64,000 nt of DNA, from assembly GCA_023444095.1 (NCBI GenBank), contig JAEZRP010000036.1, forward strand, positions 1-64,000, given 5' to 3'. Below are positions 8,010 through 16,035 of the stretch, piece after piece. The position numbers and the translations under genes were made by a program. The notes beneath the pieces are model-generated. The model was not told where the DNA came from. It worked only from the letters and a program-made list of their open reading frames with translations, and searched no databases. The DNA comes from Bacillota bacterium (GTDB lineage Bacteria; Bacillota; Clostridia; Christensenellales; Aristaeellaceae). Positions within the stretch are counted from its first letter, which is position 1. Each line of letters starts with the position of its first letter.

Positions 8010-8038
8010 TTGCAGCGTCCTGTAAAATGATGTATATT
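8010..8038 (+). promoter_or_regulatory. Promoter of the PfkB/Pot-type operon
   Basis: TTGCAG (8010-8015), a 17-bp spacer and TATATT (8033-8038), 28 nt before the chosen ATG 8066. Confidence 0.7.
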
Positions 8039-8065
8039 AATGAAAATTTATTAGGGGGCCAAGTG

Positions 8066-9076
8066 ATGAACGGCTCGATCGTGGTGGCGGGATACGCCGA
8101 CGTCGATATCATCAAGACAATAGACAGCTTTCCGGACCGGCATGGCCTCGTGAGCGTTCTGGACATCAGGCGCGCCCTCGGCGGCGCGGCGTGCAACTGC
8201 ACCCTCGATCTCGCGCGGCTCGACCCGGCGCTCACCGTCCGGCCTCTCGCGGTGATTGGCGACGACGAGTACGGCGCATACGTCTTTTCCGAATACCAAA
8301 AGTATCAAAACATCGACACGTCCCTCGTGAAGCGCGCCGGGCGCACGGCGTTTACGGACGTGCTCGACGAGCAGTCGACCCGCGTGCGCACGTTTTTGGT
8401 GTTCCGGGGCGCGAACGCGACATTCGACGTGGACACGGTGGACGTCGTGGCGCTTCGTGACTGCGCGGTTTTTCACATCGGCTACATCTGCCTGCTCGAC
8501 GCGCTCGACCGGCCCGATCCGGCGTACGGCACGCGCATGGCGCGGCTCCTCAAAAAGGTGCAGGATGCGGGCATCCTCACCAGCGTCGACGCCATCTTCG
8601 ATTCGACCGGGCGGCATAAGACGCTCATGCCCGCGGCGATGCGCTACGCGGACATCATGTGCGTCAACGAGCACGAAGCGGGCGCGACCTTCGGCGTCCG
8701 GCTGCGCGACGAAGGGGACGCGCTGCGGGAGGACCTGATTCCGGGCGTCCTGCGCGCGTTCCGCGAAAACGGCTGCCGGAAATGGGCGGTCGTCCACGCG
8801 CCGGAGAGCGCGTGGGGCATCGACGAAGCAGGCGAGATCGTGCGAGTGCCCGGCGCGATCCTGCCGGAAGGCTTCATCAAGGGCACCGTCGGTTCGGGCG
8901 ACGCGTTCGTGAGCGGGCTTCTGCTCGGCGCGCGCGGGGGCTTGGAGCTTTCGTCTGCCATGGAGGACGGCATCGCGGCGGCGGTTACGTCGCTTACCGA
9001 GCCCGGCGCGTCGGACGGCGTCAGGCCCATTCCCGAGGCGCGGGCCCTTCTCAAAACGCTCGCGCGCAGGAGTTGA
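8066..9076 (+). CDS. PfkB-family carbohydrate kinase
   Basis: 336 aa from ATG 8066 (GGGGGCC upstream; an earlier ATG at 8027 lacks a ribosome site and lies in the promoter). Ribokinase-like: N-terminal sugar-binding GGAACN near residue 40, and the C-terminal signature GTVGSGDAFVSGLLLGA with the catalytic Asp. It phosphorylates a sugar, nucleoside or sugar acid with ATP in the cytoplasm. Two nucleotides separate it from a PotA-type ATPase gene, so kinase and importer form one operon. That is unexpected if the importer carried polyamines. Confidence 0.88.
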   Translation: MNGSIVVAGYADVDIIKTIDSFPDRHGLVSVLDIRRALGGAACNCTLDLARLDPALTVRPLAVIGDDEYGAYVFSEYQKYQNIDTSLVKRAGRTAFTDVLDEQSTRVRTFLVFRGANATFDVDTVDVVALRDCAVFHIGYICLLDALDRPDPAYGTRMARLLKKVQDAGILTSVDAIFDSTGRHKTLMPAAMRYADIMCVNEHEAGATFGVRLRDEGDALREDLIPGVLRAFRENGCRKWAVVHAPESAWGIDEAGEIVRVPGAILPEGFIKGTVGSGDAFVSGLLLGARGGLELSSAMEDGIAAAVTSLTEPGASDGVRPIPEARALLKTLARRS

Positions 9077-9078
9077 GC

Positions 9079-10140
9079 ATGGAGCTTCTGGAGCTTCTGG
9101 AGCTGCGCAAGTCCTTCGACGGGACGCGCGTCCTCAACGGCATCTCTCTGTCCGTGCGCGAGGGCGAGTTCGTGACGCTGCTGGGCCCGTCCGGCTGCGG
9201 AAAGACGACGACCCTGCGCATCGTGGCGGGGCTCATCGCGCCGGATTCCGGCGAAGTCCGGCTCGAGGGCAGGGACATATCGAACCTTCCGCCCGAGAAG
9301 CGCGACGTGAACACCGTTTTTCAGAATTACGCGCTCTTCCCGCACATGAACGTCGAAAAAAACATCGCCTACGGCCTGAGAATCCGCGGCGAGAAATCCG
9401 CCGCGCGCGCGGCGCGCGTCTCCGAGATGCTCCGCCTCGTTCGGCTTGAGGGCTATGAAAGGCGCATGCCCTCCCAGCTTTCAGGCGGCCAGCGTCAGCG
9501 CGTGGCCATCGCGCGCGCGGTCGTTTTAAACCCCAAATTGCTTCTTTTGGACGAGCCGCTCGGCGCGCTCGATTTGAAGTTGCGCCACGAGATGCAGCTG
9601 GAGTTGAAGGCCATCCAGCGCGAGCTGGGCATCGCGTTTATCTACATTACCCACGATCAGGAGGAGGCGCTGAACATGTCGGACCGCATCGCCATCATGA
9701 ATGGCGGCGCGTTCGAGCAGGTCGGCGCGCCCGAGGACATCTACGAGCGGCCCGCGACGCGCTTTGCGGCGGAGTTCATCGGCCAGACGAACCTCGTCGA
9801 GTGCGTCGTCAGGAGCGCCGCGCCCACCGGGCTCGTTCTCGAGTTTGACGGCATGGCCGTGCCCGCGCGGGCGACGGCGGGCGTGAAGCCCGGCGACAGG
9901 GTCTCGCTCTGTCTGCGCACGGAGCGGGTCAACTACGCGGCCGCCCCCTCCGGGCCCTGCGGCGTGCCGGGCGTCCTGAAGTCGCGCCACTATGCGGGCG
10001 GCTCCATTCGCTGCGTCATTCAGCTTCCCTCCGGGCGCGAGCTTGTGGCGGTGGGCCATTCCGGCGCGACGGAGCGCGTGAACGTGGGGGACGGCGTGTT
10101 CGCCACATGGAACCCGGACGAGGCGGCGGTGGTGCGATGA
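9079..10140 (+). CDS. potA: PotA-type ABC importer ATPase
   Basis: 353 aa. Walker A GPSGCGKTT, Q-loop FQNYALFPHM, signature LSGGQRQR, Walker B LLLLDEPLGALD and H-loop THDQEEAL, followed by a ~110-residue TOBE/OB regulatory domain. It drives the two permeases that follow. CAGGAG precedes ATG 9079. The symbol reflects the family (spermidine/putrescine type). The kinase upstream and the altered binding protein downstream argue that the substrate may be something else. Confidence 0.85.
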   Translation: MELLELLELRKSFDGTRVLNGISLSVREGEFVTLLGPSGCGKTTTLRIVAGLIAPDSGEVRLEGRDISNLPPEKRDVNTVFQNYALFPHMNVEKNIAYGLRIRGEKSAARAARVSEMLRLVRLEGYERRMPSQLSGGQRQRVAIARAVVLNPKLLLLDEPLGALDLKLRHEMQLELKAIQRELGIAFIYITHDQEEALNMSDRIAIMNGGAFEQVGAPEDIYERPATRFAAEFIGQTNLVECVVRSAAPTGLVLEFDGMAVPARATAGVKPGDRVSLCLRTERVNYAAAPSGPCGVPGVLKSRHYAGGSIRCVIQLPSGRELVAVGHSGATERVNVGDGVFATWNPDEAAVVR

Positions 10141-10991
10141 AAAAGAAGCGAGCGTCCCTGGCTCTCACCCTCCCGATGTCCGTATGGACGTTCGTCTTCG
10201 TGGGCGTGGTGCTTGTCTACATCCTCGCGCTCAGCTTTCTCACGGCGGATCAGGAGGGCTACGGAGTCAAGTACATATTCACCCTCTCAAACTACGAAAA
10301 GCTCTTCTCCGGGGCGTATTTTCAGGTGCTTTTGAAAAGCCTGCTGCTCGCCGCGTACACCACCGCCATCTGCCTGGCGCTCGGCTATCCCTTCGGCTAC
10401 TTTATGGCGCGCGCGGGCCGGAGGTGGCGGGGGATCCTGATGCTTCTTGTCATCGTGCCCTTCTGGACGAACGCGCTGGTGCGCATCTACGGCTGGAAGA
10501 TCCTGCTCATGGGCGGCGGACCGGTCAACGAGTTCGCGCAGTGGATCGGGCTTTCCGACCGGCCGCTCAAGCTTCTCAACACCTACGGCGCGGTGCTTTT
10601 GGGTATGGTGTACGCGCTCATTCCGTTCATGATTCTGCCGACCTACTCGTCCGTCGAGAAGATGGACTGGTCGTTGGTCGCCGCGAGCCGCGACATGGGA
10701 GCCTCGCCCGCCCGCGCGTTTCTCACGGTCACATTGCCGCTCACCGCGCCGGGGATGCTCGCGGGGGTGGTGCTGACGTTCGTTCCGGCGGTGGGGCTCT
10801 TCTTCATCAGCGACCTATTGGGCGGCGCGACCGACGTATACGCGGGGAATCTGGTGCGCGACCAGCTTCTGAAGGCGCGGGACTGGCCCTTCGCGGCCGC
10901 GATCTCGGTGGTTCTCCTCCTCCTGACGCTCCTCACGCTCTGGATTTACCGGCGCGCGGGCGGAAGGACGAACGACATGAACATTTTCTGA
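10137..10991 (+). CDS. potB: PotB-type ABC permease
   Basis: 284 aa, six predicted helices. The cytoplasmic EAA-type loop is SLVAASRDMGASPARAFLTVTLP, and the PotB/H hallmark FWTNALVRIYGWK is present. ATG 10137 overlaps the ATPase stop by 4 nt (ATGA). It forms one half of the channel with the next permease. Confidence 0.88.
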   Translation: MKKKRASLALTLPMSVWTFVFVGVVLVYILALSFLTADQEGYGVKYIFTLSNYEKLFSGAYFQVLLKSLLLAAYTTAICLALGYPFGYFMARAGRRWRGILMLLVIVPFWTNALVRIYGWKILLMGGGPVNEFAQWIGLSDRPLKLLNTYGAVLLGMVYALIPFMILPTYSSVEKMDWSLVAASRDMGASPARAFLTVTLPLTAPGMLAGVVLTFVPAVGLFFISDLLGGATDVYAGNLVRDQLLKARDWPFAAAISVVLLLLTLLTLWIYRRAGGRTNDMNIF

Positions 10992-11003
10992 GGAGGTTGG
11001 CGC

Positions 11004-11801
11004 ATGGAAAAAAGACGCGTGTTCGCGCCGGTCTACCTCACCCTGATCCTGATCCTTCTCTACCTGCCCATCATCGTCGTCGTGCTTTATTCGTTCAACG
11101 CAAACGCGAGCCGGTTCACCTTCAGCTTCACGGGTTTCTCGCTTCAATATTACGAGGGGCTTTTGCGCGACACGAAGGGGCTGGTCGCGGCGCTCCTGAC
11201 GAGCCTCGAGCTGGCCGTGTACAGCTGCGCCCTCGCGCTCGTCATCGGTACGTTGGGCGCCGTGGGCATGGCGCGGGCGAAGCTGCGCGGGCAGGGAGCG
11301 GTCGAGATGGTCTCGATGCTCCCGATCATGATCCCGGAGATCATCCTCGGCATGGCGTTCATGGCGGTGTTCACGTTTCTCAGCGTGAAAAGCGATATGG
11401 TGAAGCTCGTAATCGCGCACGTGACGTTCTGCGTGCCGTACATCTACCTCACCGTCAAGGCGCGGCTCTACGGCATGGACCCCTCTCTCGTCGAGGCGGC
11501 GCGCGACCTCGGGGCCTCGCCCGCGCGCGCGTTTTTCTCTGTCACGCTGCCGCTCATCCTGCCGGGCGTTTTGTCAGGGACGCTGCTCGCGTTCGCGATG
11601 AGCCTCGACGACTTTGTCATCAGCTTCTTTGTCTCTGATACGACGGTGACATTGCCGCTCAAGATCTATTCGTCTGTGAAAACCGGGGTGTCCCTGCAGG
11701 TGAACGCGCTCTGCACGGTAATGCTCGCCGTGGTCTTTCTGGCAGTCGCGCTCTCGCGGCTTCTCAAAAGGCGGGAGGAAGTCAAGAATTATGATTACTG
11801 A
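11004..11801 (+). CDS. potC: PotC-type ABC permease
   Basis: 265 aa, six predicted helices. The EAA loop is SLVEAARDLGASPARAFFSVTLP, and the PotC hallmark SLDDFVISFF is present. GAGGAGGTT is a strong ribosome site. The stop codon lies in the first arm of a small hairpin before the binding-protein gene, which may set the permease to binding-protein ratio. Confidence 0.88.
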   Translation: MEKRRVFAPVYLTLILILLYLPIIVVVLYSFNANASRFTFSFTGFSLQYYEGLLRDTKGLVAALLTSLELAVYSCALALVIGTLGAVGMARAKLRGQGAVEMVSMLPIMIPEIILGMAFMAVFTFLSVKSDMVKLVIAHVTFCVPYIYLTVKARLYGMDPSLVEAARDLGASPARAFFSVTLPLILPGVLSGTLLAFAMSLDDFVISFFVSDTTVTLPLKIYSSVKTGVSLQVNALCTVMLAVVFLAVALSRLLKRREEVKNYDY

Positions 11802-11813
11802 CCGCGCGTCAGT
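11797..11813 (+). promoter_or_regulatory. Small intercistronic hairpin
   Basis: ACTGAC-CGCGC-GTCAGT spans the permease stop, 30 nt before the binding-protein start. Such stems often protect or attenuate mRNA before an abundant binding protein. Confidence 0.4.
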
Positions 11814-11843
11814 TTCATACATCAAACGGAGGGAGATAAAACC

Positions 11844-12884
11844 ATGAGGAAGATCGTCTCACTGGCGCTTGCGCTCGCGCTTGTCCTGACGACCTGCGCG
11901 TTTGCGGAGGGAACCGAGGAAAAGCTGTTGCGCGTGTACACCTGGACCGACTACATCGACGCAGACACCATCGCGGGCTTCACCGCCGAGACGGGCATCG
12001 AGGTCGAGTATGTCTCATTCGCCTCGAACGAAGAGATGCTCATGAAGCTCGAATCGAACGGCGGCGGCGAGTACGACATCGTGCTCGCGAGCGACTATGT
12101 GCTCTCCATGGCGCGCAAGGAGGGTCTGCTCCTTCCGCTCGACAAATCGAAGCTCTCGAATTACGGGAACCTGAACCCCGCGTACCTCGGCCAATACTAC
12201 GATCCCGGCAGCGAGTACACCATCCCCTACGCCGTGGGCTCGCCCATGATCGTCTACAACCCCGATATGGTCGAGGGCGAGATCACGTCGTTTGACGACC
12301 TGTGGGACCCGAAGTTCAAGGACAGCCTCTGCCTTCTGGACGACGCGCGCGTCATGATCGGCGCGGTCCTCAAGACACTCGGCTACTCCTACAACACCAC
12401 CGACGCGCAGGAGCTTGAACAGGCCAAGGAAAAGCTGCTCGCACTCAAGGAAAACGTGCGCGTACTCGACTACGACACCGCGTATACCTACGTCCTTTCC
12501 GGCGAGGTCGCGGCGGCCTACCTGTTTACGCCCTTCGTGATCATCGCGCAGATGGAGAATCCGAACCTCGTCGCCGTCTTCCCCTCCGAGGGCGTCGGCT
12601 ACGGCATCGATTCGCTCGTTATCCCCGCGGGCGCGCCGCATCCGGACAACGCGCACCTCTTCCTCGACTATCTCATGCGTCCCGAAGTCGCGGCGGGCGT
12701 CGCCAACTACCAGCTCTACATTAATCCCAACAAAGCCTCCGAGGAGCTCGTCGACCCGTCCCTTCAGGACTACGTCGCGCTCAATATTCCCGCGGACCTT
12801 CTCCAGACCGCCGAGTTCGTCATGGACGTGGGCGAGTATGAGAGCGCCTATCAGGATATCTGGATGGAGTTCAAGCTGAAGTAG
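11844..12884 (+). CDS. potD: PotD-like extracytoplasmic binding protein
   Basis: 346 aa. Signal peptide of about 21 residues (MRKIVSLALALALVLTTCAFA, cleavage before EGTEE). TTCA is not a convincing lipobox. The mature part has the PotD fold markers YTWTDYI, the Asp pair in LLDDAR and GIDSLVIPAG. By eye against E. coli PotD the Trp/Tyr of the first clamp and two acidic residues are kept. The positions of W229 and W255, which sandwich the polyamine, are not Trp here, and E171 is Val. A changed ligand is therefore likely. Last gene of the operon. Confidence 0.85.
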   Translation: MRKIVSLALALALVLTTCAFAEGTEEKLLRVYTWTDYIDADTIAGFTAETGIEVEYVSFASNEEMLMKLESNGGGEYDIVLASDYVLSMARKEGLLLPLDKSKLSNYGNLNPAYLGQYYDPGSEYTIPYAVGSPMIVYNPDMVEGEITSFDDLWDPKFKDSLCLLDDARVMIGAVLKTLGYSYNTTDAQELEQAKEKLLALKENVRVLDYDTAYTYVLSGEVAAAYLFTPFVIIAQMENPNLVAVFPSEGVGYGIDSLVIPAGAPHPDNAHLFLDYLMRPEVAAGVANYQLYINPNKASEELVDPSLQDYVALNIPADLLQTAEFVMDVGEYESAYQDIWMEFKLK

Positions 12885-12917
12885 GCCAAGGGGAGAACAC
12901 CGGGGAACGGGAGAAGG

Positions 12918-12966
12918 CCGGGGCGCTGCCCCGGACCCCGCCCAAGGGCCCTTGAGAATCCCATGC
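12918..12966. repeat. Degenerate intergenic repeat, copy 1
   Basis: A GGGGCGCTGCCCCGG segment, then CCGCCCAAGGGCCCTTGAG and AATCCCATGC. Related decayed sequences follow the stops at 19851 and 25089. It resembles an extragenic repeat I remember from G+C-rich Clostridia. Confidence 0.5.
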
Positions 12967-12987
12967 TGGGTGTCAACCTAAATTGAT

Positions 12988-13026
12988 CGGCGGCTCGGGG
13001 GTCAAACCCCGAACCGCCGCTTTTTT
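12988..13026 (+). terminator. Rho-independent terminator of the Pot-type operon
   Basis: CGGCGGCTCGGGG (12988-13000), loop GTCAAA, CCCCGAACCGCCG (13007-13019), with one mismatch, then six T. Confidence 0.9.
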
Positions 13027-13045
13027 GTTCAAGTCCTTTGTTGGG

Positions 13046-13195
13046 TTACCGACGCAGGCAGAGTAGCGCATACGCGCCGTCGCCGCTCCGCCCACCGAAG
13101 GGATCAAAGTCGAGGATGCCCCTGACCGCGTCCCGGTCGTCGCAGACGAGGGCCTGGATGCCTCGGCGTGGTGTATCTATGGCCTTCTGCGCCAC
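13046..13195 (-). CDS. Small unknown ORF overlapping the GNAT stop
   Basis: 49 codons from GTG 13195 to TAA 13046. The upstream GAGGAG lies 8 nt before the GTG, inside the end of the GNAT gene, and the frames overlap by 19 nt, so translational coupling is plausible. The composition (RRGIQALVCDDRD, then ILDFDPFGG and AYALLCLRR) looks coding rather than random. I do not recognise it. It may be an intact small protein or the tail of a decayed gene. Confidence 0.35.
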   Translation of the reverse strand: MAQKAIDTPRRGIQALVCDDRDAVRGILDFDPFGGRSGDGAYALLCLRR

Positions 13196-13941
13196 ATCGC
13201 GATCTCCTCTTCGTTCATTTTCGGCACGAAGCCGAGGTTTTGATAGAGGTGGACGCCGTTTTTGTTCTCGTCGTCCGCCGCGAGGAACGCGCGCGTCGCG
13301 CCGCAGCGCTTCCCGTGCGCGATGGCCGCGCGCACGAGCGCCCGCCCGAGACCGCGGTTCTGGCGGTCGGGCCGGACGGCGACCATGCGCACCCAGGCGA
13401 CGGGGCCGTTTTCACTCCCGTCGCCGTACACGCCGGTCATGACGACGCCCGAAAGGGTTTTGTCCGCGTCTCGGACGCCGAAAACCGCCGCGTCCCGCAC
13501 GCCTTCCGGGCTTCCGCCGATCCATTCGCGCATCAGCTCCGGCGGCGTTTTCGTGAAGCCGCGGCTCTGACCCGCGCACAGGAATGCGACGTCCAAAGCT
13601 TCCTGCGCGTCCGTCAGTTTTTCGCAGGAGAGGTCGGCTGGCACGTCGGATAGGTCGTTCTTCCAATAGTCGCGAAACACGCTGCGGATCTCGAAGCCCG
13701 CCGCCTCAAACGCTGTCACCCACGCGCGCGGCAGGAACGACAGCATGCCGGTTTCGTCCCCGATGGCCTCGAGCACAGGTTCCGGCGCGTCCGCCGCCCA
13801 AACGTATTCCGTAATGCCCTCGTCCGGGTACCAGCCTTTGAGGATATAAGCCTCCGCGTCGTCGCGGATCAGAACGGGGTTCTCAATGTCGCCCGCATAT
13901 GTGAAGGAATTGTACTTGAATCTCTGCCAGTTTTCATTCAT
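13177..13941 (-). CDS. GNAT-family acetyltransferase
   Basis: 254 aa. The C-terminal half is a GNAT domain: acetyl-CoA-binding motif A VRMVAVRPDRQNRGLGRALV and motif B with AADDENKNGVHLYQNLGFV. The N-terminal half (about 120 residues) is less clear and may be a degenerate second GNAT repeat. Target unknown. Single gene, reading toward the Pot operon terminator. Confidence 0.82.
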   Translation of the reverse strand: MNENWQRFKYNSFTYAGDIENPVLIRDDAEAYILKGWYPDEGITEYVWAADAPEPVLEAIGDETGMLSFLPRAWVTAFEAAGFEIRSVFRDYWKNDLSDVPADLSCEKLTDAQEALDVAFLCAGQSRGFTKTPPELMREWIGGSPEGVRDAAVFGVRDADKTLSGVVMTGVYGDGSENGPVAWVRMVAVRPDRQNRGLGRALVRAAIAHGKRCGATRAFLAADDENKNGVHLYQNLGFVPKMNEEEIAMWRRRP

Positions 13942-13954
13942 GCGTTCACAAGTG

Positions 13955-13980
13955 GGCCCGCCCGGTTTCCCGGGCGGGCC
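13955..13980 (-). terminator. Hairpin after the sugar ABC operon
   Basis: GGCCCGCCCGG-TTTC-CCGGGCGGGCC, a perfect 11-bp stem just past the binding-protein stop (minus strand). No clear U run follows; it also precedes the GNAT start. Confidence 0.65.
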
Positions 13981-13994
13981 GGTCTTTCAATATC

Positions 13995-15002
13995 TTAGTA
14001 AACCGTCTTCCAGTCATCGATGTTCTCCGCGGTGAAGTAGAACGGATCGCCGCAGATGGTGTAGGGGTTGCCGTTGCCGTCGTCCATGATGGAGATGGCG
14101 CCGAGGCGGCCCGCCTCAAACGTCTCGCCGACCGCGCCGGTGATGGTGCCGCCAATGAGCGCGATGCAGGCGTAGCTCGCGAGGTAGCCGAGGTCGATGG
14201 GGTTCCAGAGGTACATGCCCTCGCACACGCCCGCCTTGATGTAATCAGCCATCTCGGAGGGGAGGCCGAGGCCGGTCAGCTTAATCTGCCCGGTGAGGCC
14301 GTTGTCCTGGATGCACGCGGCCGCCGCGGCAACGCCGACGGTGGTGGGGGAGATGACGCCCTTAAGGTCGGGATACGTGTCGATGAGGCCCTGCATCTCC
14401 TGATAGCTCTTGTCGGTGAGGTCGTCGCCGTACACGATGGTCACGAGCTCGATGTCGGCGTACTGCGGATCCTCGAGCGTCTGCTGCATGAACTTGATCC
14501 AGGTGTTCTGGTTGTCCATGGTCGCGCCCGCGGACAGGATGGCGATCTGGCCGGCGCCGCCGATCTGCTTTGCGATCTCCTCGATCTGCACGCGGCCGAT
14601 GTTCTCGGCGTTCGAGGGATCGATGTTGAGATTGCGGCCCTCGGGCAGCACGGCGGAGTCCCAGGACACCACGTAGATGCCCTGCTCCATGGCGGTCTGA
14701 AGGACGGCCACGCAGCCCGCCGCGTCGTTCGCGGAGATGGCGATGGCGTCCACGCCCTGCTGGATGTAGCCTTCGATGATCTGGATCTGGCCCTCGTTCG
14801 AGGAGTCGGAGGGGCCGTTGTGGATGAACTGGAAGCCCAGCTCTCCCGAAGCCTCCTCAAAGCCGCGAACCGCCGCGTCGAAGAAGGGGTTGCCCGTCTG
14901 CTTGTAGACGACGCCGAGCATCGGCGCGTCGCCTTCCGCGAAGACGGGGGCGAGGCTCATGACGATCATGAGCGTCAGGACAAGTGCCAAAATCTTACGC
15001 AT
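13995..15002 (-). CDS. Sugar-binding protein of an RbsB/RhaS/LsrB-type ABC importer
   Basis: 335 aa. Signal peptide of about 22 residues ending PVFA, with EGDAP starting the mature protein and no lipobox cysteine. Periplasmic-binding-protein type 1 fold: MLGVVYKQTGNPFFDAAVRGFEEA, then QGVDAIAISAND and a C-terminal NPIDLGYLASYAC hinge region. The operon order (ATPase, permease, permease, binding protein) equals lsrACDB and is also used by rhamnose-type importers. No lsrK/F/G or rhamnose enzymes are nearby. The divergent polyol dehydrogenase suggests a tetritol or similar polyol ligand (inference). Confidence 0.87.
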   Translation of the reverse strand: MRKILALVLTLMIVMSLAPVFAEGDAPMLGVVYKQTGNPFFDAAVRGFEEASGELGFQFIHNGPSDSSNEGQIQIIEGYIQQGVDAIAISANDAAGCVAVLQTAMEQGIYVVSWDSAVLPEGRNLNIDPSNAENIGRVQIEEIAKQIGGAGQIAILSAGATMDNQNTWIKFMQQTLEDPQYADIELVTIVYGDDLTDKSYQEMQGLIDTYPDLKGVISPTTVGVAAAAACIQDNGLTGQIKLTGLGLPSEMADYIKAGVCEGMYLWNPIDLGYLASYACIALIGGTITGAVGETFEAGRLGAISIMDDGNGNPYTICGDPFYFTAENIDDWKTVY

Positions 15003-15015
15003 GTGTGTTCCTCCT

Positions 15016-16035
15016 TTATTTCAACGGAGCCTCGGCTCCGCTGGATTTACCGAAAGCCTCGCGCCGCCGCCGGGCGACCTCCGCGCGCTCGCGCAGAAGT
15101 CCCATCATGTTCGGAACCAATACCACGCCGATCAGAAGAACGCCGACCGACAGGTTCAATATGAACTGGTCGTTGAAAAGGAGCGTCAGTCCGTTTTTGA
15201 GGCAGGTCATGAGAATCAGCGAGAGGAAGATCCCCGGAACGCTGCCCTTGCCGCCCGCCGTGGACGCGCCACCCAGAACTGCGATGGCGATCGCCTGCAT
15301 CTCAAAGCCCGTGCCGATGGTGTACTTGACGGAGCCCGTGCGCGCCGAGAGGAAGATGCCGCAGATGGCGGCGAGGAGCCCGTTCAGCATGAATGTCACG
15401 AGCTTGATCCGGTCCGTGCGTACGCCGGAGTAGCGCGCGGTCGCGATGTTCGCGCCGGTCGCGAACAGCCGCCGACCCGTTGTCGTATGGTGGAGAATCA
15501 CATGGAAGAGCGGGAACGCCGCGAGGATGAAGATCAGCATGATCGGAACGGGGGTTGTGCCGATCGTCCCGTAGCCCAAGTCCTTCGTGAACCAGGCGGG
15601 GAATCCGCCCGAGGACTGATCCTTCAGGATGATGTAGGAGATGCCGCGATACAGGGTCATCGTCGAGAGCGTGATGATCATCGCGAAGAGCTCCTTGAAC
15701 CGCGTGACCAGAAGCCCGTTGGCGAAGCCGCACGCCGCGCCGACCGCGAGGGCAAGCGCCATTGCGACCGGAAAGTTCAATCCCGCGTTGTAGGAGACCG
15801 CCATCGCGGTCACCGCGAGGCCCGCCGTGGAGGCGACCGAAATGTCGATGTCCCCGAGGATCAAGATCAGCATCGCGCCGAGCGCGAGAAAGCCCACGTC
15901 CACCATGTACACGCGCGTCTGGCCCAGAAGATTCTTGAGCGTATAGGTGTCCGGCATTTGAAAATGGAAGAAGAGGTACACCGCCACGATCATGAGGGCC
16001 AGGAGCCACTCCCAGCGCATCAGGAGCTTCTTCAT
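15016..16035 (-). CDS. Sugar ABC permease (second)
   Basis: 339 aa, about ten hydrophobic helices, BPD_transp_2 (RbsC/LsrD-like) type, with the conserved GDIDISVAS and AVLGGASTAGGKGS loops. Its ATG shares one base with the stop of the upstream permease (TGATG), so the two subunits are coupled. It forms a heterodimeric channel with that permease. Confidence 0.88.
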   Translation of the reverse strand: MKKLLMRWEWLLALMIVAVYLFFHFQMPDTYTLKNLLGQTRVYMVDVGFLALGAMLILILGDIDISVASTAGLAVTAMAVSYNAGLNFPVAMALALAVGAACGFANGLLVTRFKELFAMIITLSTMTLYRGISYIILKDQSSGGFPAWFTKDLGYGTIGTTPVPIMLIFILAAFPLFHVILHHTTTGRRLFATGANIATARYSGVRTDRIKLVTFMLNGLLAAICGIFLSARTGSVKYTIGTGFEMQAIAIAVLGGASTAGGKGSVPGIFLSLILMTCLKNGLTLLFNDQFILNLSVGVLLIGVVLVPNMMGLLRERAEVARRRREAFGKSSGAEAPLK

